Below, in pieces: positions 16,285 to 24,713 of a stretch of 33,122 nucleotides of DNA (its first letter is position 1; each line of letters opens with the position of its first letter). The stretch is from assembly GCA_017303575.1 (NCBI GenBank), contig JAFLCL010000066.1, forward strand, positions 1-33,122, written 5' to 3'. The translations under genes were made by a program, and so were the position numbers. Below the pieces are notes generated by a model that had not been told where the DNA came from, searched no databases, and was given only the letters and a program-made list of their open reading frames with translations. This DNA is from Deltaproteobacteria bacterium. GTDB taxonomy: Bacteria > Myxococcota_A > Polyangia > Polyangiales > Sandaracinaceae.

Positions 16285-16799
16285 CCTTGGAAACGGTGTC
16301 GTCGTCGACTCACGAGCGCCAGCGCGGCGCTCATGCCGAACAATGCGATGAGCGATCTGTCGTTCGCGGGAGAGGCAGCACAGCTGACGAGTGGTGCGTG
16401 GTAGGGCGTCGCTGTCCATCGGCGTGCGGTGGGGTCCCACGCGTCGGTCGTGATCGTCGGCTCGCACTGTCTTCGCGTCGCGCAGTGCCCTTCGGCGCAC
16501 GCGCCGGCAGCGCCACACAGGCCGATCGGCACGTCGCGCATCACCGTGTCGCCGAAGACGCGCCCGTCGCTCGGGCTCACCTCGCGGGGAGCCCAGCACT
16601 CCCCGATCTCGCGACACGCCGCGCGCGCTCCGCACTGCACGTCGGTCGTGCACGCGCGCGGCGCGCAGACCTCGGCATGCCCAGAGATCTCGACCACGAG
16701 CCCAGGAGGGCAGTCTCCCTCGAATGGCGTGATCGCGTCGGCGCGCGCCACGGACGCGGCGACCGACCAGAGCGCGAGCGAGAACGCCAGTGTTCGCAT
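16281..16799 (-). CDS. Cys-rich exported protein with MYXO-CTERM-like tail
   Basis: A 172-residue protein with a clear signal peptide (MRTLAFSLALWSVAASVARA, cleavage near residue 20-22) and a mature part holding 11 cysteines in a spaced pattern (VCAPRACTTDVQCGARAAC, then LCGAAGACAEGHC and RRQC). Disulfide-linked folding outside the cytoplasm is likely. The C-terminus has Cys, a hydrophobic helix (LIALFGMSAALALV) and an Arg cluster (SRRRHRFQG), the three-part layout of the MYXO-CTERM sorting signal of myxobacteria. The core resembles short Cys-repeat proteins common in this group. It starts 7 bases after the stop of the giant ATPase gene and overlaps the next gene. Confidence 0.75.
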   Translation of the reverse strand: MRTLAFSLALWSVAASVARADAITPFEGDCPPGLVVEISGHAEVCAPRACTTDVQCGARAACREIGECWAPREVSPSDGRVFGDTVMRDVPIGLCGAAGACAEGHCATRRQCEPTITTDAWDPTARRWTATPYHAPLVSCAASPANDRSLIALFGMSAALALVSRRRHRFQG

Positions 16800-16806
16800 C
16801 GGGAGA

Positions 16807-19800
16807 TCAGCCCCTGAGACGGAGATCGATCTTCTTCAAGAGATCGAGCAGCTGGATCATGTGCTCGTGGAGTGAGTGGGCATCTTCGAGGTTCTTCGCG
16901 GCGCTCTGCACGAGCGGGACGAGGGTCTGCTCGGTGAGCGCCACTTGGTGCGAGAGCATCTCCGCGTAGCCGGCCGGGGGCTCGACGGTGATGTTCACTT
17001 CGGGCTTGCCGAGGCCGGTCAACGAGCGGTTGAGCTCGGCGAGCCCGTCCGCGAGCCAGGGCGGTGGGTTCTTGTCGCGGCCATCCGTCAGCGCCGCCCG
17101 CGTGATCTCGCCTTGCAGCTTCGCCGTCTCCGCGAGCGCGACGATCATGTCCTTTCGATCCTTCTCGGCGATGTCGGCGCGTGAGACGGCGTGCCCGAGC
17201 GCGACCCTGATCTCGTCGAGGTTCTGTCCGAGCACGCTCAAGGTGCCAGTCACGCGGGCGACCGGGTCGTCGTCGCCCGAGCCCATGGTCTTTCGGCGCT
17301 TGAACTCCGTCTTGATCTCGGCCCAGCGCGCGCGCTGGACGTCGCTCATGCGGTTCCGCAGCTCGGCGAGCTTGAGGAGGTTCTGCTCGCCGCCGACCGT
17401 CAGCGTCTGCGACTCGCCGCGGTAGTGATCGTCGATCAGGCGCTCGAGCTCGTCGTCGTTCATCGCCGCGACGACCTTGCCCGCCATCTTCGTCATGTTT
17501 CGATAGCTGCCCTGGAGCTTGAAGGGCGGCTCGGTGCGGTAGGCATCTTCCTGACTGGCGCTCAGGATGTATTCGGCGTTCACCTTCAAGAGCACGTCGC
17601 GCACACGGAAGAGCTTCTGCAGCACCGTCGTCATCTCCGACAGCTCTGCGCCCGAGTAGCCGTGCTCCAGCTCGGTCGTCGCGATCTGCTCGCCCATCGC
17701 GATGCGAAGGATCTTGTCGACGTCCTTGCTGCTCCGCGTCGCGAGCGGGGAGAGCACGGAATTCGAAGTGAGGCAGTTCTCGACGTAGCTGAGCGCGAAG
17801 GCCTCGAGCTTGCCCTCGAGCACCTCACCCAGGTTGTACGTGTCGGCGCGGTTCGCGAGCATGTCGGGGATGCGGAACTTCTCGCCCGTCTCGGTGTACG
17901 GATTGCCCGCCATCACGACGCAGAACTTCTTGCCGCGCAGATCGTACGTGCGTGTCTTTCCGTTCCAGATGCCCTCCATCCGGCGCTGCGCGTCGCACAT
18001 CGAGATGAACTGCTGGAGCAGCTCCGAGCTCGTGTGCTGGATGTCGTCGAGATAGAGCATCACGTTGTTGCCCATCTCGAGGGCGAGGTTGATCTTCTCC
18101 ACCTCTTGGCGCGACGTCGCGTTGGGCGCCTGTGCAGGATCGACCGAGCGCACCTCGTGCCCGAGGGATGGGCCATTGACCTTCACGAACACGAGGCCGA
18201 GCCGATTGGCCACGTACTCCATGAGCGTCGTCTTGCCGTAGCCGGGCGGCGAGACGAGCAAGAGGAGGCCCATCGTGTCGGTGCGCTTGCCCTCGCCGAG
18301 CGCGCCGAGCTGCTTGCTCAGGTTGTCGCCGACCATCGGCAGGTAGACCTGATCGACCAGCCGATTGCGCACGAACGACGCCATGGGCTTCGCCTTGAGC
18401 TCGTCGAGCCGCAGGCGCTTCCGCTCGCGCTCGAGGATCGTGTGACGCAGCTCGCGGTACGCGCGGAAGCCCGGCACGTGGTGCGTGCGATAGGCGAACA
18501 GACGCGAGAGCAGCTCGTCGAGGCGGAGCGTGAGCTTGCGGTCGGTGATGCGCGGGTGCTGACCGAACAGATCTCGCACGTCGGCCTGAACGAGCGCGTG
18601 CACCACCTCGCGATCGAGCTTGCGATCGGTCGCGACCAGCACGCTCGCCTCGAGCTCGGCGTGCGACAGCTCGGGTGATCGCTGCGCGACACCTCGCATC
18701 CAAGCGCGCACGAGCGCGAGGCGCGCGCGTGGCTCTCCCTCGAGCGCTCGGAGGTCGTCGTCGAAGGAACGTCGGGCCCCCGACACGTCGAGGTGCGCCC
18801 TCAAGGCCTCGGCGAGCTGCTCGGCCGACGCGCTCGTCGCGAATCGCACCGACTCCTTGCTGAGCTCTTCGACGAGATACGCAGCGGCCACACGCGCGTC
18901 GGAGGAGTCCGCCTCGATCTCGAGCGCCTTCGCGTTCTTCTCGATCGCGACAGCGAGCTCGTCCGCGAGCTGAGAGAGACCCGACGCGTCGGACGTCGTG
19001 GCGCGGACGCGACCGAGGCTCGCGGCGCGCCGCTGGAGGGACGTCTTGAGCGACGCGTCGAGTAGCCCCGTCTGGGAGCTCGCACCTGCCGGAGCGAATC
19101 CGAACGCCCAGAATGCACACGCGATCGCGCGTGGCGTCGTCGCGAAGCGGAGAAGACCCGCGGAGGCGCGCAGCGTGAGGACCTGCGCGAGGATCTTCGC
19201 CGCGTCCGCATCGTGGACGCCGCGGTCGTAGCTTTCGTCGTAGCGGGGCTGCGCGTAGCTGCGCACGAGATCGAGGAAAGCGGCGTCCTCTCGCAGGGCC
19301 TCGGTGAGCTTCGGGATCGTGAGGCCGCTCTTGCCCTCCTCGGCATCGAAGAGCATCGAGCCCGCGAGGTACTCGCCGCGGTAGACGTCGCTCGTCTCGC
19401 TCACCAGCGCCTGCGTCCAGTAAGGCTTGGCAGCGCGCAGCGCGGGATCGTCGATCGTCTCGAAGAAGTCGGTGCCCGTGAGGTGCAGCGCGAGCGTCGT
19501 CTCCGACTCGTCTCCGATCGTGCGCGGCACGATCGTGAGCTCGAGCGGCTGGTTGTTGACCGAGAACTTGTGACGCCCGAGGCGGACGACGCTGTCGCCC
19601 TCCTCGAAGAGATCGAGCTTGTCGCGCAGCGCTCGGAGGGCCTGACTGCGCGCGGCCTTGCCCTTGCCGTCGACCTCGTCGGAGCGCACCGAGTCGCCGA
19701 TGCCGCGCAGCTGCTCCGCGATCTGGCGGAGCTTGGCGACCATCGCGTCGGACGCGAAGTAGGCGTTGAGCTCGTCTTCGGTCTTGAACGTGCGTGACCG

Positions 19801-22146
19801 ACGCCCCACGCCTTCGAGGATGCGCTCGGCCGCCGACATGAGGGACTGCGCGCGCTTCTGCCGCTCTTCGAGGAGCTGCTGCTTCTTCGCGCCGAGCGCG
19901 TCGGTGATCTCCTCGCGCTTCTTCGTGAGCTCGAGCACGAACTCGTCGAGCTCGCCGAACTTCGCCTCGATCTCCTCGAGCGAGACGAGCAGACGCGCGA
20001 GCTCCGCGTCGCACTTCTCGGGGCTGTCGGCGACGGCGAGCGAGCTGCTCACGCTCTGACCGAGCAGCTTCATCTGGGCGCCGAAGGACGCACGCCCTTC
20101 GATCGCCGCGAGCTCCCGGCGACGCGCTTCGAGCACGGCGCGCACGCGGTTCTGTTTGGCGAAGACGTCGCCGATGTTCTCGAGGATACGCGCGCGCTGG
20201 ACGGGGTCGTCGACCTCGAGGCCGCCGACGACCTCGGACAGCACCGTGAGCCCACTGCCCACGCGCTCGAGCTCCTCACCGAGCGGGCGCGCGTCCACGG
20301 TCTTCTCGACCTTGGCGATGCTCTGATCGATCTCGTCGAGCTTGCTCGACACCGGCGCGAGCGCGTCGTCGCCCGACAAGAAGACCACGCATGCTGTGGA
20401 GACCTTCTCCTGATCGGCGATCGTGGCCTTCTCGAGCGCATCGACGGCGGCGAGGTCGACGTAGCGGATCTCGCGCAAGCTCACGAGCTGGCCGCGCTGT
20501 CCGCGGAGCGAGGTGAGCGCGCCCATGAAGTCGTCCACCGAGCGCATGTCCTCGGGGCGTGTCTTGCGGACGAGCTCGTCGCGGGATCTCTTGGCCTGAT
20601 CGAGCGCGTCCGCGGCGCGCTTCTTCATCGCGAGGACCTTCTCGAGCTCGTCGATCACGAGCTCGGCGGTCTTCTTCACCTCGGAGATCGCGCTCTTCAG
20701 CTGGAACGCGTCCGCGTGGCCGACCCAGTGGTACGCGTCCGAGACACGCTCTGAGTTCTTGACGATCTCTTCGTAGGTCGAGCGAACGAGCTCGGCCTTC
20801 TGGGCCATCTTCGCGATCGAGTAGCTGTCCGAGATGCCGCGCACGAGCTCGGCATTGCCGATCTTCGAGAGGAACGAGCCGTCCGTCTGCGCCTGAGCGG
20901 CGTGCTCCGCCGAGGTGTAGGGCGTTCGCCAGATCTGCACCGGATGGATGCGCGAAGGCTCTTCGGACGCCGAGCGGAACACGACCAGCGTTCCATCGGC
21001 GAAGAGCGACATGCCGTGACAGACGATCGGCGTCGCGACCTCTTTGCGGATCAGGTTGTAGGAGAGCAGCTGGTAGAGGCCCTGATCGCGACGGTGGTAG
21101 ACGAAGAGCACGTCTTCGCCGTTCGGCGACTTGATGACCTTGAACAGCTCGAGCCCCTCGACCTGACGATCGAAGACCTTTCCTTCGCCGACATCGAGGT
21201 AGTAGCCGCCGGGGAACACGATGCCGTGGTCCTCGGGCAGCTGGCGGCAGCTCTGCCCGATCGCGTCGATGCGCTGCACTTCCTTGGTGCGGCGGTTGAA
21301 GGCCAGGTAGCGAGTCTTGGTCTCGCGATAAGGCTTCATGGAGAGGAGGATCAAGCCGCCGACGACTGCGTACTTGATCTCTGCGTCGTCGAGCGCCTGA
21401 TTCGGGTCCTCGACCTGCTCCGAGTAGATGCCGTGTCCGGTCTCGGTGTTGTCCTCGATCTTGATGGTCAGATCGCCGTGGATGGTCTCCACGAAGAGCT
21501 CGTCTTCGATCGAGAGGTGCGGATGTCGCCCCGTGCGTTGCTGCTCGCGGCCGACGGCCCTCCACTCGAAGTCGAACGGGTTCGGAAAGACGTGGTCGCG
21601 ATCACCACGCTCGTCGAGGTAGGCGACGTTGCCCGCGGCATCGACGCTCCAGCGGAGCACGCGCTGGTCACCCAGCGTGGCGCCCGTCTGGAAGATCGCG
21701 AGGATACGGTCGCTCTCCACGCGGAGCTGGAGGAGCTTGGTCTCTCGGTAGTACTTGAAGAGATCCGTGAACTCCTTGAGGAAGCGCGGATCGTTCAAGA
21801 ACCCGGGGATGGTGTCGCGCGGTAGCTCGGAGAGATCCCAGCTGCCGTCGTCGCTCCTCACCGAGCGGTGCAGCGAGAGCACGTCGTGGACTTGAGTCTC
21901 CGCGCGCAGGCCGAGGAAGACCTTGTAGCCCATGACCAGCGTGCCTCGGAACGACACGAGGTCGCGAGGAACGCAGTTGTTCTCGGTGCGGACGCGCTCG
22001 TTCGCGACCACCGCGAGCTCGGAGCCGCCGAACGTCTTCTTGCGGGCGTCGTCGAGCTGTCCGGTCCGCTCCGCGAGGGCTTTGGCCTGCTCGTCGAGAC
22101 GGCGCCGGAGGATCTCGTAATTGCCCTGATCGATCTGCTCAGCCAC
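16807..22146 (-). CDS. Giant DUF3686-type 'DNA repair ATPase' with C-terminal AAA+ module
   Basis: A 1779-residue protein. GTG 22146 directly follows an in-frame TAA, so it is the first possible start. Residues 1-40 look like a coiled coil. About residues 45-420 are beta-rich and propeller-like, a pattern I associate with the DUF3686 'ATPase involved in DNA repair' family. About 430-800 are mostly coiled coil. A mixed region follows to about 1280. A complete AAA+ module comes next: Walker A SPPGYGKTTLMEY (Lys near residue 1305), Walker B MLYLDDIQHTSSE near 1365, sensor 1 CVVMAGNPYTETGEKFRIPD near 1410, with a lid containing YSGAEL. The C-terminal 200 residues are helical. It is cytosolic by sequence. 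Any DNA-repair role is a family label, not demonstrated. The flotillin and YqiJ-like genes upstream suggest a membrane-associated assembly. Confidence 0.88.
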   Translation of the reverse strand: MAEQIDQGNYEILRRRLDEQAKALAERTGQLDDARKKTFGGSELAVVANERVRTENNCVPRDLVSFRGTLVMGYKVFLGLRAETQVHDVLSLHRSVRSDDGSWDLSELPRDTIPGFLNDPRFLKEFTDLFKYYRETKLLQLRVESDRILAIFQTGATLGDQRVLRWSVDAAGNVAYLDERGDRDHVFPNPFDFEWRAVGREQQRTGRHPHLSIEDELFVETIHGDLTIKIEDNTETGHGIYSEQVEDPNQALDDAEIKYAVVGGLILLSMKPYRETKTRYLAFNRRTKEVQRIDAIGQSCRQLPEDHGIVFPGGYYLDVGEGKVFDRQVEGLELFKVIKSPNGEDVLFVYHRRDQGLYQLLSYNLIRKEVATPIVCHGMSLFADGTLVVFRSASEEPSRIHPVQIWRTPYTSAEHAAQAQTDGSFLSKIGNAELVRGISDSYSIAKMAQKAELVRSTYEEIVKNSERVSDAYHWVGHADAFQLKSAISEVKKTAELVIDELEKVLAMKKRAADALDQAKRSRDELVRKTRPEDMRSVDDFMGALTSLRGQRGQLVSLREIRYVDLAAVDALEKATIADQEKVSTACVVFLSGDDALAPVSSKLDEIDQSIAKVEKTVDARPLGEELERVGSGLTVLSEVVGGLEVDDPVQRARILENIGDVFAKQNRVRAVLEARRRELAAIEGRASFGAQMKLLGQSVSSSLAVADSPEKCDAELARLLVSLEEIEAKFGELDEFVLELTKKREEITDALGAKKQQLLEERQKRAQSLMSAAERILEGVGRRSRTFKTEDELNAYFASDAMVAKLRQIAEQLRGIGDSVRSDEVDGKGKAARSQALRALRDKLDLFEEGDSVVRLGRHKFSVNNQPLELTIVPRTIGDESETTLALHLTGTDFFETIDDPALRAAKPYWTQALVSETSDVYRGEYLAGSMLFDAEEGKSGLTIPKLTEALREDAAFLDLVRSYAQPRYDESYDRGVHDADAAKILAQVLTLRASAGLLRFATTPRAIACAFWAFGFAPAGASSQTGLLDASLKTSLQRRAASLGRVRATTSDASGLSQLADELAVAIEKNAKALEIEADSSDARVAAAYLVEELSKESVRFATSASAEQLAEALRAHLDVSGARRSFDDDLRALEGEPRARLALVRAWMRGVAQRSPELSHAELEASVLVATDRKLDREVVHALVQADVRDLFGQHPRITDRKLTLRLDELLSRLFAYRTHHVPGFRAYRELRHTILERERKRLRLDELKAKPMASFVRNRLVDQVYLPMVGDNLSKQLGALGEGKRTDTMGLLLLVSPPGYGKTTLMEYVANRLGLVFVKVNGPSLGHEVRSVDPAQAPNATSRQEVEKINLALEMGNNVMLYLDDIQHTSSELLQQFISMCDAQRRMEGIWNGKTRTYDLRGKKFCVVMAGNPYTETGEKFRIPDMLANRADTYNLGEVLEGKLEAFALSYVENCLTSNSVLSPLATRSSKDVDKILRIAMGEQIATTELEHGYSGAELSEMTTVLQKLFRVRDVLLKVNAEYILSASQEDAYRTEPPFKLQGSYRNMTKMAGKVVAAMNDDELERLIDDHYRGESQTLTVGGEQNLLKLAELRNRMSDVQRARWAEIKTEFKRRKTMGSGDDDPVARVTGTLSVLGQNLDEIRVALGHAVSRADIAEKDRKDMIVALAETAKLQGEITRAALTDGRDKNPPPWLADGLAELNRSLTGLGKPEVNITVEPPAGYAEMLSHQVALTEQTLVPLVQSAAKNLEDAHSLHEHMIQLLDLLKKIDLRLRG

Positions 22147-22346
22147 TTACGACCTCGGTCTCGTGCAGAGACGCCTCGAGCGTGCTGGGTCGGGCCACGG
22201 GGGGAGGGGGTCCGATGCCTCAGACATCCTCGGCCTTCGGCCTGCGTAACTCGGCCCTGGACCCACCCCCGCCTCCCTCGGCTCGCGCCACGTCGGCTTC
22301 GAGTCGCAGAGGAGACGCGGCGGGGGGCGGTGAGGACGCGGGAGAC
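22147..22346 (-). promoter_or_regulatory. Structured 200-base spacer between flotillin and giant ATPase genes
   Basis: No gene is seen. On the minus-strand transcript, GGGTCC (22264-22259) and GGACCC (22213-22208) form an outer 6-base-pair stem, extendable with G-rich and C-rich flanks. It encloses a GGCC-GAA-GGCC hairpin (22242-22232) and a weaker GATG/CATC hairpin, so a multibranched fold is possible. CTCGGCC also occurs twice here (22229-22235 and 22250-22256). It may be an attenuator, a processing site or a leader controlling ATPase dosage relative to flotillin. Confidence 0.35.
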
Positions 22347-24548
22347 TCAGAGTCCGAGCTTCTTGGCTTGGGTCAAGAGCGCCTCGAGGCGGCTCTTGGT
22401 GCTCGCGTCGCCGGACTCCGCAGAGACCTTCGCGAGGAAGGCGCTCACGCTGAGGTTCTTCAGCGCCTCCGTGTCGAGCTTGGGATTCTTGAGGATCTCG
22501 GTGAGGTCCTCGGGGAGGCTGCGGTTCTTCTCCAGGTACTCCGACAGCACCGTCTGGACGGTCTGGCTGTTGTCGACCGTCGCGTCGATCGCCTGGCCCA
22601 TCGTGAGCGCGTTGGCGAAGCGCTCGAAGAACTGCCCGTCGCCGCCGACGATCTGGATCTTCGCGTTGCCCATCGCGGTGGCCATGACCTCCGCCTGAGA
22701 CTTCGCGATCTCCTTCTTGACGTCGATCGCCGCGAGCTCCACCGCCTTCTCCTTGTCGAGGCGGAGGCGGAACTCCTCGTGCTCGCGGCCCACGCCGTCG
22801 AGTGCCTTCATCGCGTTGGCCTTCTGCGCGAGGCCCGCGGCCTCGGCCTCGAGCTTCTGCTGGATCGCGCCGGCCTCGGCCTCGCCGCGCTTGGAGATGG
22901 CGAGCGCCTCGGCCTCGCGGACACGCGCCAGCGCCATGCCCTTGGCCTCCTCACCACCGACCTCGATGTTCGTGCGCTCGCGCAGGACGGCCGCCTCGGC
23001 GAGGCCCGCCTTGCCCTGGGCGTCGCCGCGCTTCTCGAGGACCTTGGCCTCGGCCATGCCCTTGTTCTCGAGGCCCGTCGCCTCGGCCGTCATCTTCCTC
23101 TCGATGACGAGCGCCTCGGCGAGGCCCTGCTTCTCGATCGCCACCGCCTGCGCTTCGCGCACGCGCACCTCGGCGAGGCCCGCCGCCGCGTGCTCGGCCT
23201 GGACGCCCTCGGCGACGCGCATCTTGGCGCGCGCGCTCTTGTCGGCAGTCTCGAGATCCGCGTCCGCGATCGTGATGCGCTTCTTGGCTTCGTGGCGCGC
23301 GATGGTCTCGTCCGCTTCGGCCTTCTTCACGAGCTTCACCGCGGCCTCTTCGGCCGACGCGCTCGCCGTGATGACGACGGCTTCCTTCTGGCGCTTCGCC
23401 TCCGCGATGAGGCGGAGATCCTTGATGCGCTCTTCTTCCTCCGCGACGGTCTTCTCGACCGCGATGCGGCCTCGGACGACGTCGGCGATGTCCTTCTTCT
23501 GGACCTCGACTTCCTTCTCCTTGGCGATCGTGCCGAGGGTGACCTCGCGCTCGCGCACGATCTGCTCGAGGGCGCGGGCCTTCTCGACACGCTCGGTCTC
23601 GACGGCGATCTCGCGCTCGCGGCCCTTCTGCGCGATCGCGGCGCCGCGCTCCTTGTTCTGCTGGGCCACGAGGATCTCTTCCTCGTACTTCGCGCGCAGG
23701 ACCTGCGTCTTCTTGGACTCTTCGTCCGAGATGCGCTGCGCCTCCTGCTGCTCGCGCGCCTGCGTCGAGGCGATCTCCTTGTTCGTCTTGGCCTCGGCCT
23801 CGGCGCGGCGCTGGTTGAACGCGAACATCGCCTCGTCGCCCTTCAGCGTTTGGCTGCCGATGTCCATGCGCTCCTTCTGACGGAGCTCGTTCGTCATCAC
23901 GTTCTGCACCGTGGTGATGTCGGTGATCTTCTTGATGCCCTGCGCGTCGAGGATGTTCTGCGCGTCCATGAGCTCGAGCGGCGTCTGCTCGAGGTAGTCG
24001 ATCGCGACGTCGTCGAGGACGAAGCCGTTGAGGTCGCGTCCGATGACCTCCTTGATCTGATCGCGGAAGGTCTCGCGCTTCTTGTAGAGGTCCTCGAACT
24101 CGAGCTGCGCACCGACGGTCTTGAGCGCCTCGGAGAACTTGGCGGAGAACAGGTGCTCGATCGTCTTCTGGTCGGACGCGCGGGCGGCGCCGATGGACTG
24201 CGCGACCTTGAGCACGTCCTCGACCGTCTTGTTCACCCGCACGAAGAAGGTGACCTTGATGTCCGCCCGGATCCGGTCCGCGCAGATGAGGCCGTCCTTG
24301 CCGCGCCGATCGATCTCGACCGTCTTGACCGAGATGTCCATCAGCTCGGCGCGGTTCACGATCGGCCACACGGTCGCGCCGGTGAACGTGACCTGTGGCT
24401 CGGCGGCCCCGAGGAACGCGCCTGTCTTGATCAGGGCGCGCCCCTGATCGACGAGGCGATAGAAGCGCGCGACCATCGCGATGAATCCCAACAGGACCAC
24501 CACACCGAGCGCTACGACACCCACGATCATCAGCTGGTCCGAAGACAT
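22347..24548 (-). CDS. Flotillin/SPFH-domain membrane scaffold protein (YqiK-like)
   Basis: A 733-residue protein. ATG 24548 follows GGGAGGATCG, a strong ribosome site, which decides the start over the earlier ATG at 24599. One membrane helix near residues 7-27 (MIVGVVALGVVVLLGFIAMV) is followed by the SPFH domain: LVDQGRALIKTGAF, TVWPIVNRAELMDISVKTVE, IKVTFFVRVNKTVEDV, FEDLYKKRETFRDQIKEVIG, FVLDDVAIDYLEQ and ILDAQGIKKITDITT. From about 240 to 620 it is an extended Ala/Glu/Lys-rich coiled coil with many GLAEA/GMAEA-type repeats. The C-terminal 110 residues are soluble, including GNAKIQIVGGDGQFFERFANAL. It is longer than E. coli YqiK (about 550 residues). Such proteins oligomerise at membrane microdomains. 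The partner YqiJ-like gene lies directly upstream. Confidence 0.93.
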   Translation of the reverse strand: MSSDQLMIVGVVALGVVVLLGFIAMVARFYRLVDQGRALIKTGAFLGAAEPQVTFTGATVWPIVNRAELMDISVKTVEIDRRGKDGLICADRIRADIKVTFFVRVNKTVEDVLKVAQSIGAARASDQKTIEHLFSAKFSEALKTVGAQLEFEDLYKKRETFRDQIKEVIGRDLNGFVLDDVAIDYLEQTPLELMDAQNILDAQGIKKITDITTVQNVMTNELRQKERMDIGSQTLKGDEAMFAFNQRRAEAEAKTNKEIASTQAREQQEAQRISDEESKKTQVLRAKYEEEILVAQQNKERGAAIAQKGREREIAVETERVEKARALEQIVREREVTLGTIAKEKEVEVQKKDIADVVRGRIAVEKTVAEEEERIKDLRLIAEAKRQKEAVVITASASAEEAAVKLVKKAEADETIARHEAKKRITIADADLETADKSARAKMRVAEGVQAEHAAAGLAEVRVREAQAVAIEKQGLAEALVIERKMTAEATGLENKGMAEAKVLEKRGDAQGKAGLAEAAVLRERTNIEVGGEEAKGMALARVREAEALAISKRGEAEAGAIQQKLEAEAAGLAQKANAMKALDGVGREHEEFRLRLDKEKAVELAAIDVKKEIAKSQAEVMATAMGNAKIQIVGGDGQFFERFANALTMGQAIDATVDNSQTVQTVLSEYLEKNRSLPEDLTEILKNPKLDTEALKNLSVSAFLAKVSAESGDASTKSRLEALLTQAKKLGL

Positions 24549-24713
24549 CGATCCTCCCTCTGCCTCGTATGAACGAGGCCACGAGCGGCGCGGATCCAAT
24601 CAGACCCGCGCGGTGTTGTCACCGCCGCTCTCTCCTCCGTGACGAGCCGAAAACGAGCGAGGACCCTCGACATTCCCTCGCGCGTGTGAAGGGCCTGGGA
24701 AGGAACCGATGGG
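24549..24713. other. Gap of 165 bases upstream of flotillin gene, no gene seen
   Basis: Apart from the GGGAGG ribosome site just before the flotillin start (24549-24560 region), I see no open frame and no convincing hairpin or -35/-10 pair. A promoter for flotillin could be here, or it may be read through from the YqiJ-like gene. Confidence 0.3.

Noticed and set aside
16807..22146. An SMC/Rad50-type repair protein
   Set aside because: The Walker motifs sit together in one C-terminal AAA+ module, not split at both ends, and no hinge or signature motif is seen.
22195..22275. An intrinsic terminator after flotillin
   Set aside because: The hairpins are not followed by a T-run and are spread over about 60 bases with a branched layout.
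22182..24572. 796-residue plus-strand frame opposite flotillin
   Set aside because: Leu/Arg/Asp repeats mirror the Ala/Glu repeats of the flotillin coiled coil; no independent motif.
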